A DNA stretch of 64,000 nucleotides from contig CBDEGT010000001.1 of the NCBI GenBank assembly GCA_965237965.1, forward strand, positions 806,001 through 870,000, read 5' to 3'. The translations under genes and the position numbers were made by a program. Under the pieces are notes generated by a model, which ran no database searches, was not told the origin of the DNA, and saw nothing but the letters and a program-made list of their open reading frames with translations. How positions within the stretch are numbered: the stretch's first letter is position 1; each line of letters starts with the position of its first letter. Shown here piece after piece: positions 1-8,442 of this stretch. This DNA is from UBA2988 sp965237965. Lineage in GTDB: Bacteria > Gemmatimonadota > Gemmatimonadetes > Longimicrobiales > Gaopeijiaceae.

Positions 1-1268
1 AGTACGAACAGGCCGGGTACCGTGCTCATCAAGTTGTAATCCACCCAGAGCCCCCCCATCGTGTAGTGGGGCGCAGGGTAGATGCGCATCGGCGTCCGGT
101 ACGGATCTTCGCCCGTGATCTTCTCGTACATCGCAAACAGGTTTCCGTATCGCTCGCTGATCGCCCCGCGACCCAGGCGCTCGATCGCCTGAGTGAGATC
201 GAGATACACGCCGTTGTTGCGCGGGCCCACTCCTTTGCCCGTGTCCACCATCTCCTTGGCCCGCCTGGACGAGATGTCCCGAGGCGCCAGGTTGCCGAAG
301 CTCGGATAGAACCGCTCCAGGTAATAGTCGCGTTCCGACTCCGGAATCCCGTGGGGCGACCGAGCGTCCCCACCGTTGTTGGGCACCCAGATCCGCCCGT
401 CGTTGCGCAGCGACTCGCTCATCAAGGTGAGCTTGGATTGATAGTCGCCCGACGCCGGAATACAGGTCGGGTGAATCTGGGTGAAGCACGGGTTGGCGAA
501 CCCGGCTCCGCGACGATGCGCGCGCCAGGTCGCGGTAACGTTACAACCTTTGGCATTGGTCGAGAGATAAAAGACGTTGGAATAGCCCCCGGTCGCGAGC
601 GCCACCGCGTGAGCCGCCCAACGCTCGATTTTCCCCGAAACCAGATCCCGGGTGACGATCCCCCGTGCCACCCCATCCACCACGACCACATCGAGCATTT
701 CGTGACGCGTATACATCTCGACTTGTCCCGTGGCGACCTGACGCTCTAGGGCCTGGTACGCCCCGAGCAGAAGTTGCTGCCCGGTCTGCCCGCGGGCGTA
801 GAACGTGCGCGAGACCTGAGCGCCCCCGAACGAGCGGTTGGCGAGATGCCCGCCGTACTCGCGGGCGAACGGAACGCCCTGCGCGACTGCCTGGTCGATG
901 ATGTTGAGCGAGAGCTCTGCGAGGCGGTACACATTGGCCTCGCGGGAGCGGAAATCGCCCCCCTTCACAGTGTCGTAGAAGAGCCGGTAGATCGAATCGC
1001 CGTCGTTCTGGTAGTTCTTCGCGGCGTTGATGCCACCCTGGGCAGCGATAGAATGGGCACGGCGGGGCGAATCGTGAAAGGTGAAGGCCTTCACGTTGAA
1101 GCCGAGCTCTGCCAACGTGGCTGCGGCCGAGGCACCCGCAAGCCCAGTCCCTACCACGATGACGTCGTATCTCCGTTTGTTGGCGGGATTGATCAGCTTC
1201 ATCTCGAAGCGGTGTCGAGACCACTTCTCCCCGATCGGTCCCGCTGGGATCCTGGTGTCGAGCTGCAC
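1..1268 (-). CDS. sdhA: Succinate dehydrogenase/fumarate reductase flavoprotein subunit, 3' end cut off
   Basis: This is the FAD-binding catalytic subunit of complex II, which oxidises succinate to fumarate at the cytoplasmic face of the membrane. About 422 codons are visible and the C-terminus lies beyond base 1. The N-terminus has the dinucleotide-binding stretch YDVIVVGTGLAGASAA. It is followed by AHSIAAQGGINAAK, whose His is the expected covalent FAD site. Later come QIHPTCIP (active-site region) and HYTMGGLWVDY. I chose the GTG start at 1268 because AGAGGA lies just upstream and residue 1 sits about 35 residues before the FAD motif. It is 54 nt downstream of sdhC. sdhB is expected beyond the window edge. 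The frame is unbroken. Confidence 0.93.
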   Translation of the reverse strand, partial: MQLDTRIPAGPIGEKWSRHRFEMKLINPANKRRYDVIVVGTGLAGASAAATLAELGFNVKAFTFHDSPRRAHSIAAQGGINAAKNYQNDGDSIYRLFYDTVKGGDFRSREANVYRLAELSLNIIDQAVAQGVPFAREYGGHLANRSFGGAQVSRTFYARGQTGQQLLLGAYQALERQVATGQVEMYTRHEMLDVVVVDGVARGIVTRDLVSGKIERWAAHAVALATGGYSNVFYLSTNAKGCNVTATWRAHRRGAGFANPCFTQIHPTCIPASGDYQSKLTLMSESLRNDGRIWVPNNGGDARSPHGIPESERDYYLERFYPSFGNLAPRDISSRRAKEMVDTGKGVGPRNNGVYLDLTQAIERLGRGAISERYGNLFAMYEKITGEDPYRTPMRIYPAPHYTMGGLWVDYNLMSTVPGLFV

Positions 1269-1322
1269 GAGATTCCTCTAGTGGGGGCTAGGCTCAGCCA
1301 TGCGCCGGTACTACGCCACCAT

Positions 1323-2000
1323 TCATGAGATGAAGCCGGCGAACACCAAGACCGGCGGCGTCATGAACCCGGCGAAGATGACCAGCGCGACTACGGCCGC
1401 GGTAGGGCGACGTATGCGGTCATATCTGGGATGGTGGATTCCGAGCGTCTGGGTGGCGCTCCACAGACCGTGATAGAGGTGCGCACAGAGAGCGACCTGA
1501 GCGACTAGATACGTCCCGAGCACGAGCGGATTCTGGAAGCCCACAACAAAGTTGTGGTAGACCCGACCTTCGATGAAGTCCGAATGGAAATGTCCGGTGG
1601 TAAAGTGCAGCAGGTGGTATACCACGAACGACAGGATGATCACTCCACCCCAACGCATGGTGCGTGACGCGTAACTGAAGGAAAGATCCTCGCGCACCCG
1701 GTAGTCGGCATCACGCGCATTGCGGCTTTGGGACCACGTCTGAAAAGCAGCTGCTATGTGCACCGCGACCGCGAGCAGCAGGACCAGGCGAACCAGCCAG
1801 AGGACGCCCTCGTGCGGGACGGCAGGGTAACCAACCTCCCTTATGAAGGCGGCGTACACGTCGAAGCTTTCCTCTCCGGAAAGAATCTTCAGGTTCCCGA
1901 GCATGTGAAGGACGATGTACCCGAAGAGGACGACCCCGGAGAGAGCCATCAGGATCTTCTTTCCCACCGAAGACCGGTAGAGACCTGCTACCCGGCGCAT
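1323..2000 (-). CDS. sdhC: Succinate dehydrogenase cytochrome b subunit
   Basis: This is the membrane anchor of complex II, 225 aa. It resembles the single-polypeptide dihaem cytochrome b of Bacillus and Bacteroidetes rather than the two small SdhC/SdhD anchors of Proteobacteria. There are about five hydrophobic segments. Several His fall in or beside them (YIVLHMLGN, VAVHIAAAF, VVYHLLHFTTGHFH, CAHLYHGLW) and could ligate two haems and handle menaquinone. It opens the sdhC-sdhA cluster. The 57-nt spacing to the upstream mdh stop leaves room for read-through from mdh. The quinone type is inferred from the family, not seen directly. Confidence 0.92.
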   Translation of the reverse strand: MRRVAGLYRSSVGKKILMALSGVVLFGYIVLHMLGNLKILSGEESFDVYAAFIREVGYPAVPHEGVLWLVRLVLLLAVAVHIAAAFQTWSQSRNARDADYRVREDLSFSYASRTMRWGGVIILSFVVYHLLHFTTGHFHSDFIEGRVYHNFVVGFQNPLVLGTYLVAQVALCAHLYHGLWSATQTLGIHHPRYDRIRRPTAAVVALVIFAGFMTPPVLVFAGFIS

Positions 2001-2057
2001 GGGCCCGTCGGGAGTTGGGGAGCTCCAGCTGACGGTTGCTGCGTGCTCAACCGCGCG

Positions 2058-2987
2058 TCAAGCGAGTGAGCGCATCGTCTCGAGCACCGAGTCGGCACTC
2101 TTCTTCAGTTCGGCGCTCTCCGCCGAGGTTAGCTCCACTTCCACAATCTCGAGGAGACCGCCCGCCCCGAGCTTGCAGGGCACGCCCAGGAAGATGTCCT
2201 TCATCCCGTATTCGCCATTCAACCAGGCTGCGCATGGGAGGATGCGGCGCTTGTTCTTCACGATCGCATCCACCATCTGCACGACGGCGGAGGAGGGAGC
2301 GTAGTACGCGCTTCCGGTCTTGAGGTGGGCGACGATCTCGGCGCCACCCTTGCGAGTGCGATCGACAAGCGCGTCGATGCGATCCTGCGAGAGCAGCTGC
2401 GTGAGCGGGATCCCGCTCACGCTCGTGTAGCTCGCGAGCGGCACCATGGTGTCCCCGTGGCCGCCCAGCACCAGAGCCTGGATGTCGGCCACGCTCACGT
2501 CCAACTCGAGTGCAATGAAGGAGCGGTAGCGAGCCGTGTCGAGCACTCCGGCCATTCCGATGACGCGCTCGCGCGGAAAGCCGGATTCCTTCATGGCAAC
2601 GTACGACATCACGTCGAGCGGGTTCGATACCACGATGATTATGGCATCCGGAGCCACCCGCTTGACCTCCTTCGACACCTGGCCGACGATGTCCGCGTTG
2701 GTGCGAAGCAGGTCGTCGCGGCTCATCCCTGGCTTGCGTGCGATCCCCGCCGTTATCACGACGATATCCGAACCCTCGGCGGGTCCATACTCATTCGCGC
2801 CCGTGACCAGGGTGTCGAAGCCTTCGATCGGGGCGCTCTCCCATTGATCGAGCCCCTTCCCCTGGGGGATGCCCTCCACCACGTCCACCATCACGACCTC
2901 GCGGGCCAGCTCCTTTTCCGCGAGCCGTTGCGCACACGTGGCTCCTACGTTCCCGGCCCCGACGACCGTGATCTTGTTCGCGCCCAT
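2058..2987 (-). CDS. mdh: Malate dehydrogenase, lactate-dehydrogenase-like type
   Basis: It oxidises malate to oxaloacetate with NAD in the TCA cycle. The protein is 309 aa. It begins with the Rossmann motif TVVGAGNVGATCA. The substrate-loop sequence ARKPGMSR carries the Arg residues expected for malate specificity. VSNPLDVM and the catalytic-His motif GGHGDTMVPL follow. The length and motifs fit the LDH-like MDH family common in the FCB group. The start ATG has GGGAAGA upstream. It precedes sdhC-sdhA in the same direction, so it probably belongs to one TCA transcription unit. The 265 nt upstream, to moaA, hold no recognisable gene. Confidence 0.95.
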   Translation of the reverse strand: MGANKITVVGAGNVGATCAQRLAEKELAREVVMVDVVEGIPQGKGLDQWESAPIEGFDTLVTGANEYGPAEGSDIVVITAGIARKPGMSRDDLLRTNADIVGQVSKEVKRVAPDAIIIVVSNPLDVMSYVAMKESGFPRERVIGMAGVLDTARYRSFIALELDVSVADIQALVLGGHGDTMVPLASYTSVSGIPLTQLLSQDRIDALVDRTRKGGAEIVAHLKTGSAYYAPSSAVVQMVDAIVKNKRRILPCAAWLNGEYGMKDIFLGVPCKLGAGGLLEIVEVELTSAESAELKKSADSVLETMRSLA

Positions 2988-3252
2988 CGTACGTTCTTCC
3001 CTGTGAAGCGGCCGTAGCCCCGAAGGGCAGCGCTCGACGTTGTTCGGGAATCGCGCCGGCCCGATGTCCGGGCGCGTTCATGACCTGAGACGCGGCGAGG
3101 AAGCCGCATCTGGACTCGCTCGAGATCGGTTCGCATGAAGCGCACGGGCCCGAGCCAGCGGCAACCTACCGGCGGTCCCTGAACGTGTCAATCACGGGTG
3201 TCGCGCGATCGGTGGGCGGGACCGGACGCTGGACACGGAGCGAACGGAGCAC

Positions 3253-4233
3253 TCAGCCGCCCGTCTGCGATAGCGCGATCAGCCCACCCGAACCGGCGTC
3301 GCTCCCCTGCACCAGTCGGTGCCGCTCGGGCTTCACGCGCAGGGTCGCATTGATCAGCGACGTCAGGTCGGCTCCCCACCTCAGCGGTTCTCGCAGATCG
3401 GTCTGAATGTCCCCGAACAAACACGGGCGGAGCTGACCATCGGCCGTAAGGCGCATGCGGTTGCAGCGGTCGCAGTAGTCGTGGCTCATCGGGGTGATCA
3501 CGCCCACCGTTCCGGGCGCGCCCGGGAAGCGGTAGTACGTGGCCGGGCCGTTCCCGCGCGGTCCCGCGACCGGCTCGAGCTGCCCGATCGCGCGCAAGCG
3601 GCGCAGCGCCTCAGCGCACGAGACGAACGCTTCGGCCGAAAGCGCCAAGTTCGAGCCGGTGGGCATCAACTCGATGAAGCGAACGTGCCACGGCCGCTCA
3701 CGAGTGAGCGCAGCGAAATCCGCAATCTCGTCGTCGTTGGCGCCGCGCATCAACACGACGTTCACCTTGATCGGTTCGAACCCGACGCGCTCGGCCGCGT
3801 CGAACCCGGCCATGATTCGCCCCGCGGAACCCGGCCGCCGCGCGAGTGCATCGATCCGCTCCGGGCGGAGCGAGTCGAGAGAAATGTTCACTCGCTGTAC
3901 CCCGGCCACCCGGAGAGCCTCGGCGTGATCCTCGAGCAACACCCCGTTTGTCGAGACCGATAGGTCGTCGATACCCGGCACACTCGCGAGCATGGCCGCG
4001 AGCTCGGGCAAGTCGCGGCGCACCAGCGGCTCCCCCCCCGTGATGCGCACCCGACGCAGGCCCATCGGCGCCATGGTCGCCACAATGCGCACGATCTCCT
4101 CGTACGTGAGTAGCTGATCGCGGCGCAACCAGGGGAGCCCGTCCTCCGGCATGCAGTAGACACACCGTAGGTTGCACTTGTCGGTGACCGAGACACGCAG
4201 GTACTCGATGCGGCGTCCGAACCCGTCGATCAT
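3253..4233 (-). CDS. moaA: GTP 3',8-cyclase (radical SAM)
   Basis: It catalyses the first step of molybdopterin synthesis, the radical SAM cyclisation of GTP. The protein is 326 aa. The N-terminal cluster Cys are C20, C24 and C27 in TDKCNLRCVYC. The C-terminal second Fe-S cluster motif is seen in HDYCDRCNRMRL and PCLFG. The ITGGEPLVRRDL stretch is the SAM-binding GGE motif. Its start overlaps the moaE stop by 4 nt, so it is the last gene of moaD-moaE-moaA. The familiar C-terminal GG dipeptide is present near the end (SGGLIALSQTGG). moaC and moaB are not in the window. Confidence 0.95.
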   Translation of the reverse strand: MIDGFGRRIEYLRVSVTDKCNLRCVYCMPEDGLPWLRRDQLLTYEEIVRIVATMAPMGLRRVRITGGEPLVRRDLPELAAMLASVPGIDDLSVSTNGVLLEDHAEALRVAGVQRVNISLDSLRPERIDALARRPGSAGRIMAGFDAAERVGFEPIKVNVVLMRGANDDEIADFAALTRERPWHVRFIELMPTGSNLALSAEAFVSCAEALRRLRAIGQLEPVAGPRGNGPATYYRFPGAPGTVGVITPMSHDYCDRCNRMRLTADGQLRPCLFGDIQTDLREPLRWGADLTSLINATLRVKPERHRLVQGSDAGSGGLIALSQTGG

Positions 4234-4757
4234 CGCGACCTCTCCAACGCGGCCGCCCGCAGGCCCGGGACCAGCTTCGGCACTGACGCCGTTCCCGACT
4301 CCAATGGATGGCCGGAGACCCAGCGCGCCTCACCGTCCCGGAACCGCTCTCGCTTCCAGACCGGCAGGCGTCGCTTGATCTCCTCGATCACGTATCGCGA
4401 AGCGTCGTACGCCTCGGCGCGATGCGGGCTGGAGACGGCGATGGCGACGCTCACGTCGCCAATCGCGAGCTCGCCCACCCGATGGACGACGGCGAGGCGT
4501 CGGGTGCCGAGTCGGGCCGCCGCCTCGTCGGCGATCATGCTCAGCACTTCGTCGGCCATCGTCTCGTACGCGTCGTAGCTCATCCCCTCCACGGGGCGCC
4601 CGTCGGCGTGATCGCGCACCGTCCCCAGGAAGAGAAGTGCCGCTCCGTCCCCGGCGGCACCGACCAGCGCCAGCACCGCGGCGGGTTCGATCGGCTCACG
4701 AACGATGGCCAGGAACGGGTGGCCGCTTCCCTTCCCGCTTCCGCCCGACGCGCTCAT
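4230..4757 (-). CDS. moaE: Molybdopterin synthase catalytic subunit
   Basis: It transfers sulfur from thiocarboxylated MoaD onto cyclic pyranopterin to form molybdopterin. The protein is 175 aa. Family hallmarks are FLGTVRDHADGR near residue 50, YDAYETMADEVL, VVHRVGELAIGD, VSSPHRAEAYDA and the Lys-containing EIKRRLPVWKRE of the active site. The first 15 residues are Gly/Ser-rich and may be a slightly over-long start. It overlaps moaD and moaA by 4 nt on each side, which implies coupled translation of the three genes. Confidence 0.94.
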   Translation of the reverse strand: MSASGGSGKGSGHPFLAIVREPIEPAAVLALVGAAGDGAALLFLGTVRDHADGRPVEGMSYDAYETMADEVLSMIADEAAARLGTRRLAVVHRVGELAIGDVSVAIAVSSPHRAEAYDASRYVIEEIKRRLPVWKRERFRDGEARWVSGHPLESGTASVPKLVPGLRAAALERSR

Positions 4758-4999
4758 CCGCCCGCCACTGGCGGAAGGAACGCGACCTCGTCGCCGTGCG
4801 CCAACGGCTCGTCCTCACGGACGATGGCTCGGTTTACCGCGACCGCCGGAGCGGCGGGAAGGCGGTCGAAGGGGGTCCCGCGAGCACGCAGGTCGAGCAC
4901 GAGGTCCCCCACCGTCGCTCCCTCTGGAAGATCGAGCTCCAAGAAGGGGGCCCCGACCACCTCGCGGTAGGCGGCAAAGAAGAGGGTGCGAACCTGCAC
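4754..4999 (-). CDS. moaD: Molybdopterin synthase sulfur carrier subunit
   Basis: This is the small ubiquitin-like sulfur carrier of molybdopterin synthase, 81 aa. It ends in the diagnostic Gly-Gly (PPVAGG), which is adenylated by MoeB-type enzymes and thiocarboxylated. The beta-grasp core is visible as VRTLFFAAYREVVG, a variable middle, and AVNRAIVREDEPLAHGDEVAFLPP. It is the first gene of moaD-moaE-moaA and overlaps moaE by 4 nt. Confidence 0.93.
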   Translation of the reverse strand: MQVRTLFFAAYREVVGAPFLELDLPEGATVGDLVLDLRARGTPFDRLPAAPAVAVNRAIVREDEPLAHGDEVAFLPPVAGG

Positions 5000-5070
5000 A
5001 GGGCTGCTCCTGCCGAGGGATCCCTGACGCTACGCTAGGCGCGGGGAGGCCGTCAACGTCGTCCCACGGA

Positions 5071-5580
5071 TCACTCTCGCGAAAGGCGCCCACCGGCTTC
5101 CGGCGAAAGGGGGCCCACGGGGGGCTGACGGAGCCGCCGGACCCGCTGCATCAGATCGTCACGCAGCCGATAGAAGCGGAGCACTTGCTCCGGCGACAGG
5201 CTGCGGAGCAGCGCGTCCATCTCGGCACGGAACAGACGGGCCTCCTCCGCGCGCACGGCGGCCATCTCCGTCAGCAACCGGCGTGCCTCCTCCTCGGTCG
5301 TCGTGGAGCCGGCTCGAGGCCGAAGCCGCCGCCGGAGTCTCGTCTCACGGCGCACAAGTGCCCGTCGCTGTTCCTGGAAAGACTCCTCCAAGCCCCGCAC
5401 GTCCTCGAGCTGCTCCGCGGTGAGCCCGAGCTCCCGCCGAACCAGCTCTCCAAACCGCTGGCGAATACGCTGCTCCATCTCCATGCGGCCGGGTTGCGGT
5501 CCCGGTCGTTGCTGCGCCAACCCCTGCGCCGGTAGCACCGCAAGCGCCGCGAGCAGCCCGATCCACGTGAGTCTGGTCAT
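5071..5580 (-). CDS. Spy/CpxP-like periplasmic stress protein
   Basis: This is a 169-aa exported protein with a signal peptide (about residues 1-23, ending GLAQ). The rest is Arg/Glu-rich and helical. LTAEQLEDVRGLEE resembles the LTxxQ motif of Spy/CpxP-type periplasmic chaperones and metal-resistance proteins. A second related turn is LSPEQVLRFYRL. Its start overlaps the stop of the anti-sigma gene by 4 nt, so it forms one unit with the sigma and anti-sigma genes. I infer an envelope-stress sensor or chaperone feeding the sigma circuit. The exact ligand is unknown, and low sequence complexity makes family placement tentative. Confidence 0.65.
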   Translation of the reverse strand: MTRLTWIGLLAALAVLPAQGLAQQRPGPQPGRMEMEQRIRQRFGELVRRELGLTAEQLEDVRGLEESFQEQRRALVRRETRLRRRLRPRAGSTTTEEEARRLLTEMAAVRAEEARLFRAEMDALLRSLSPEQVLRFYRLRDDLMQRVRRLRQPPVGPLSPEAGGRLSRE

Positions 5581-6062
5581 CGCTCCATTTCCTCGAGCAG
5601 CGCCGCGAGGGTCTCGTCGGAGAGCTCATCCAGCAGTGGGGCACCGGCGACGACGCCGTCGTCCGCAATCCAGACCCCCGCGTCGTCCACCGCGACCTGG
5701 CCGAGCCGGTCGGGCTCCCCGGTCCGGTCGTCGCCGCCGAAGAGCAGCGAGCCTACCGCGAGCACGAGCACGGCAGCGGCCGACGTAGCCCACACCGGCC
5801 AGACCCGCCGGGGACGTCGCGTGGCGCCCGCGATCTCCCCACTCCCGAGCCCGCCTGCGATCCGCTCGGCGAGCCCGGGGGGCGCGGGGGGCCGTCCCTC
5901 GAACAGACCCCGGAGCAGCGCGGCCTGGGCCGCGCACTCGGCACACGAGCGCACGTGCACCGCTACCCGCTCCCCTTCCTCGGGCGCCAGTCGGCCAGCC
6001 ACCCAGTCCGGCAGCCGATCGCTCAGCTCCGCGCACGCGTTCGGACTCATTCGTCCAGCCAT
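5577..6062 (-). CDS. Membrane-anchored anti-sigma factor with zinc-finger domain
   Basis: The protein is 161 aa. The N-terminal cytoplasmic part has the HVRSCAEC pattern (His-x3-Cys-x2-Cys) of zf-HC2/ZAS anti-sigma domains. A single membrane helix around residues 82-110 includes VWATSAAAVLVLAVGSLLF. A short outer segment follows. Its first 16 nt overlap the end of the ECF sigma gene, the usual sigma/anti-sigma order. It is expected to hold the sigma factor at the membrane until an envelope signal arrives. The Spy-like gene follows with a 4-nt overlap. Confidence 0.85.
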   Translation of the reverse strand: MAGRMSPNACAELSDRLPDWVAGRLAPEEGERVAVHVRSCAECAAQAALLRGLFEGRPPAPPGLAERIAGGLGSGEIAGATRRPRRVWPVWATSAAAVLVLAVGSLLFGGDDRTGEPDRLGQVAVDDAGVWIADDGVVAGAPLLDELSDETLAALLEEMER

Positions 6063-6595
6063 TCTCTAAGACGGCGGATGCCGTGGTGGTAGTTCACCCG
6101 CGCCGCGCCCTCTGATGATCCGATGATCTCTCCCACCTCCCGAAAGCTCAATCCTTCGTCCACCCGGAGCTGAACGGCCAGCCGCTGCTTCTCGGGCAGC
6201 CGTTCCAGCAGCGCCCGTGCACGCTCGGCCTCGGAGCGCAGAACAACGCTCTCGTCAACCCTCCGGACGACGGCGGGAAGGTCGTCCGGCAGGGTCGCCT
6301 CGCGTCGTCGGGCGCTCCCGCGCAGCAGGCTCCGAGCCTCGTTCGCCACGATCGACAGCAGCCAGGTGCGGAACGAAGCATCCCCGCGGAAGCCCGCGAG
6401 GCCCCGCAGTGCTCGCACAACACCGTTCTGCGCGGCGTCAGCCGCGTCCGCTTCGTTGCCCACGATTCCGAGCGCCACGCGGTAGGCAGCCCCGTGGTGT
6501 CGCCCGATCAACGCGTCGAGCGCACTCGCGTCTCCAGCACGGGCGCGGCTGAGGAGCAGCCCGTCATCGTCCCCCCCCGGCGCGTGGCTCACCAT
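6047..6595 (-). CDS. ECF RNA polymerase sigma factor (RpoE-like)
   Basis: The protein is 182 aa. Region 2 is visible in YRVALGIVGNEADAADAAQN and FRGDASFRTWLLSIVANEA. Region 4 is visible in LPEKQRLAVQLRVDEGLSF and GEIIGSSEGAARVNYHHG. It lacks sigma regions 1 and 3, as is normal for extracytoplasmic-function factors. It is the first gene of a three-gene unit with the anti-sigma and Spy-like genes. By analogy these units autoregulate, but I could not identify its promoter motif. Confidence 0.9.
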   Translation of the reverse strand: MVSHAPGGDDDGLLLSRARAGDASALDALIGRHHGAAYRVALGIVGNEADAADAAQNGVVRALRGLAGFRGDASFRTWLLSIVANEARSLLRGSARRREATLPDDLPAVVRRVDESVVLRSEAERARALLERLPEKQRLAVQLRVDEGLSFREVGEIIGSSEGAARVNYHHGIRRLREWLDE

Positions 6596-6703
6596 CAGGG
6601 AGACGCCGGGGGGAGTCCGGACGTTAAACCACCCGCCGCCCTGGTCGGGAGCGCGGGTGGGGACGAGGATGCCAGGGCGCCCTCGGGAGCGAAGCGGCCG
6701 GAG

Positions 6704-7006
6704 TCACTCGCCGCGGGCGGCCTCCATCCGGGCGACCTTGTTACGCAGGTGCTTCGAGGGCTTGAAAACCGGCACGGCGCGGGACGGTACCTTGACCGGA
6801 TCGCCCGTGCGCGGGTTGCGCGCCATCCGCGTCTTCCGCCGCCGGACCTTGAACGTGCCGAACCCACGGATCTCGATATTGTCGCCGGTGGCGAGCGCCT
6901 TCTTCACCGCATTGAGGAAACCGTCGACCACCATCGCGCAGTCCTTCTTGGTGATCCCGGGGCCGATCGCCTCCGCCACCTGCTCGACGAGGTCCGCCTT
7001 GGTCAT
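6704..7006 (-). CDS. HU/IHF family nucleoid DNA-binding protein
   Basis: This is a 100-aa histone-like protein that bends DNA as a dimer. It has the family signature GFGTFKVRRRKTRMARNP and the beta-arm sequence TGDPVKVPSRAVPVFKPS. The start MTKADLVEQVAEA is typical. It is 167 nt downstream of carA in the same direction, with spacing that suggests its own promoter. I cannot separate HU from IHF subunits by eye. Confidence 0.93.
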   Translation of the reverse strand: MTKADLVEQVAEAIGPGITKKDCAMVVDGFLNAVKKALATGDNIEIRGFGTFKVRRRKTRMARNPRTGDPVKVPSRAVPVFKPSKHLRNKVARMEAARGE

Positions 7007-7173
7007 GCACGTCTCCGGGTGATACGCGGGAGTCGGACGCCACGGTACGACGGCGGCGGCGGAACGTCAAGCCTCGTTTGAACCTACGCGATTCAGGATG
7101 CCGTTTAGGGGAAGTCTGCTGGACCGCGCGGTCACGCGCTCGGCGGGTGACGCCGATGGGGGCCGAGGGGCGA

Positions 7174-8319
7174 TCAGGCCCGCCGGTCCTCCATCAAAGA
7201 CATGAAATGGTCGAACAGGTAGAGACTGTCGTGCGGGCCAGGCGCGGCCTCGGGATGGTACTGGACCGAGAACACGGGCAGCTCCGTGTGCTCGATCCCC
7301 TCGACCGTCCGGTCGTAGAGGTTGACGTGGGTCACCCGCAACGCGGGGGCACCCGGCACCGTGTTTTCTTCCCCGGCTCGAACCGCAAAGCCGTGGTTCT
7401 GTGCGGTGATCTCGACGGTGCCATACCCGATTCGTTCGACCGGGTGGTTCCCGCCGTGGTGCCCGAAGGGGAGCTTGTAGGTCCCTCCCCCGAATGCCTG
7501 GGCGATCAGTTGGTGGCCGAGGCAGATGCCGAAAACGGGCACCCCACCGGAAGAGAGGAGCCGGATCGCGTCTGCAGCTTCCTCCACAGCCGCCGGGTCT
7601 CCGGGGCCGTTGGAAATGAAGAGGCCGTCGGGGGCCTCGGCCACGATGTCCTGCGCGGTGGTGGTGGCAGGGATCACGGTGACATGGCAACCACGCTCGG
7701 CAAGCAGTCGGGGCGAATGCGCCTTCACACCGAAATCGTACGCGAGCACCCGAAAGCGCGCTGGCCCGACCGGTTCCACCTCGTAGCGTCGGTCGGTGGA
7801 GACCCCGCAGGCCAGGTCGAGCCCCTCCATGCGCGGGTGCGCGAGCACCCGTTCGCGGAGCGTCTCCGGGGCCACGTCGGCAGGCGAGATCACGCCACGC
7901 ATCGCCCCTTCGGCCCGAATGTGGCGGGTCAGCGCGCGCGTATCCACGTCGCTAATCCCCACGATGCCGTGACGCTCCAGATACCCGGCGAGGTCGTCCG
8001 TGGCGCGCCATGAGCTGGGGGTTCGGGCGGCCTCGTGCACCACGAACCCAGCCACCTGGGGTCCCTCGGACTCCTCGTCCTCCGGATTCACCCCGTAGTT
8101 GCCGATCAGGGGGTACGTCATGGTCACGAGCTGGCCAGCGTAGGACGGGTCGGTGAGGATCTCCTGATAACCCGTCATCGAGGTGTTGAAGACGACCTCG
8201 CCGAACGCGGGCCCGCGCGCGCCAAGGCGCGCGCCAGGAAAGACGCGGCCGTCTTCGAGCAGGAGGATCGTGGGCTCGTACAGATCTCGCTCCGGTTCAG
8301 GGGACTGAAAACGCGCCAA
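7174..8319 (-). CDS. carA: Carbamoyl-phosphate synthase small (glutaminase) subunit
   Basis: It hydrolyses glutamine to supply ammonia for carbamoyl phosphate, used in arginine and pyrimidine synthesis. The protein is 381 aa. The N-domain shows GEVVFNTSMTGYQEILTDPS. The class-I amidotransferase domain has SNGPGDP, the nucleophile motif VFGICLGHQLIAQAFGG, and the His/Glu of VQYHPEAAPGP. The start is uncertain. TTG at 8319 gives the full family N-terminus but lacks a Shine-Dalgarno, and a promoter-like TAGCTTTG overlaps it. A start a few codons later is possible. carB is not adjacent. Confidence 0.93.
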   Translation of the reverse strand: MARFQSPEPERDLYEPTILLLEDGRVFPGARLGARGPAFGEVVFNTSMTGYQEILTDPSYAGQLVTMTYPLIGNYGVNPEDEESEGPQVAGFVVHEAARTPSSWRATDDLAGYLERHGIVGISDVDTRALTRHIRAEGAMRGVISPADVAPETLRERVLAHPRMEGLDLACGVSTDRRYEVEPVGPARFRVLAYDFGVKAHSPRLLAERGCHVTVIPATTTAQDIVAEAPDGLFISNGPGDPAAVEEAADAIRLLSSGGVPVFGICLGHQLIAQAFGGGTYKLPFGHHGGNHPVERIGYGTVEITAQNHGFAVRAGEENTVPGAPALRVTHVNLYDRTVEGIEHTELPVFSVQYHPEAAPGPHDSLYLFDHFMSLMEDRRA

Positions 8320-8324
8320 AGCTA
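8317..8324 (-). promoter_or_regulatory. Possible FCB-type -10 element before carA
   Basis: On the minus strand the bases read TAGCTTTG, which matches the TAnnTTTG -7 element known for Bacteroidetes housekeeping promoters. It overlaps the proposed TTG start of carA. If it is real, translation must begin downstream or the message is nearly leaderless. No clear TTTG -33 box was located. Confidence 0.22.
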
Positions 8325-8442
8325 GCGGCTCGCTGGAACCGGTCCAGTGGCACGCGCTGGACGTCGCCCGGCTGCAGCCGCACCGGGGTGGCGCGGACGC
8401 CGCGCCGTTCTAGCTTGCGGCCGTCCCCACTACCGACTGCCG

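Noticed and set aside
541..1224. Long Arg-rich open frame on the minus strand overlapping sdhA
   Set aside because: It is an out-of-frame shadow; the adjacent frame reads as a continuous, motif-bearing SdhA without stops.
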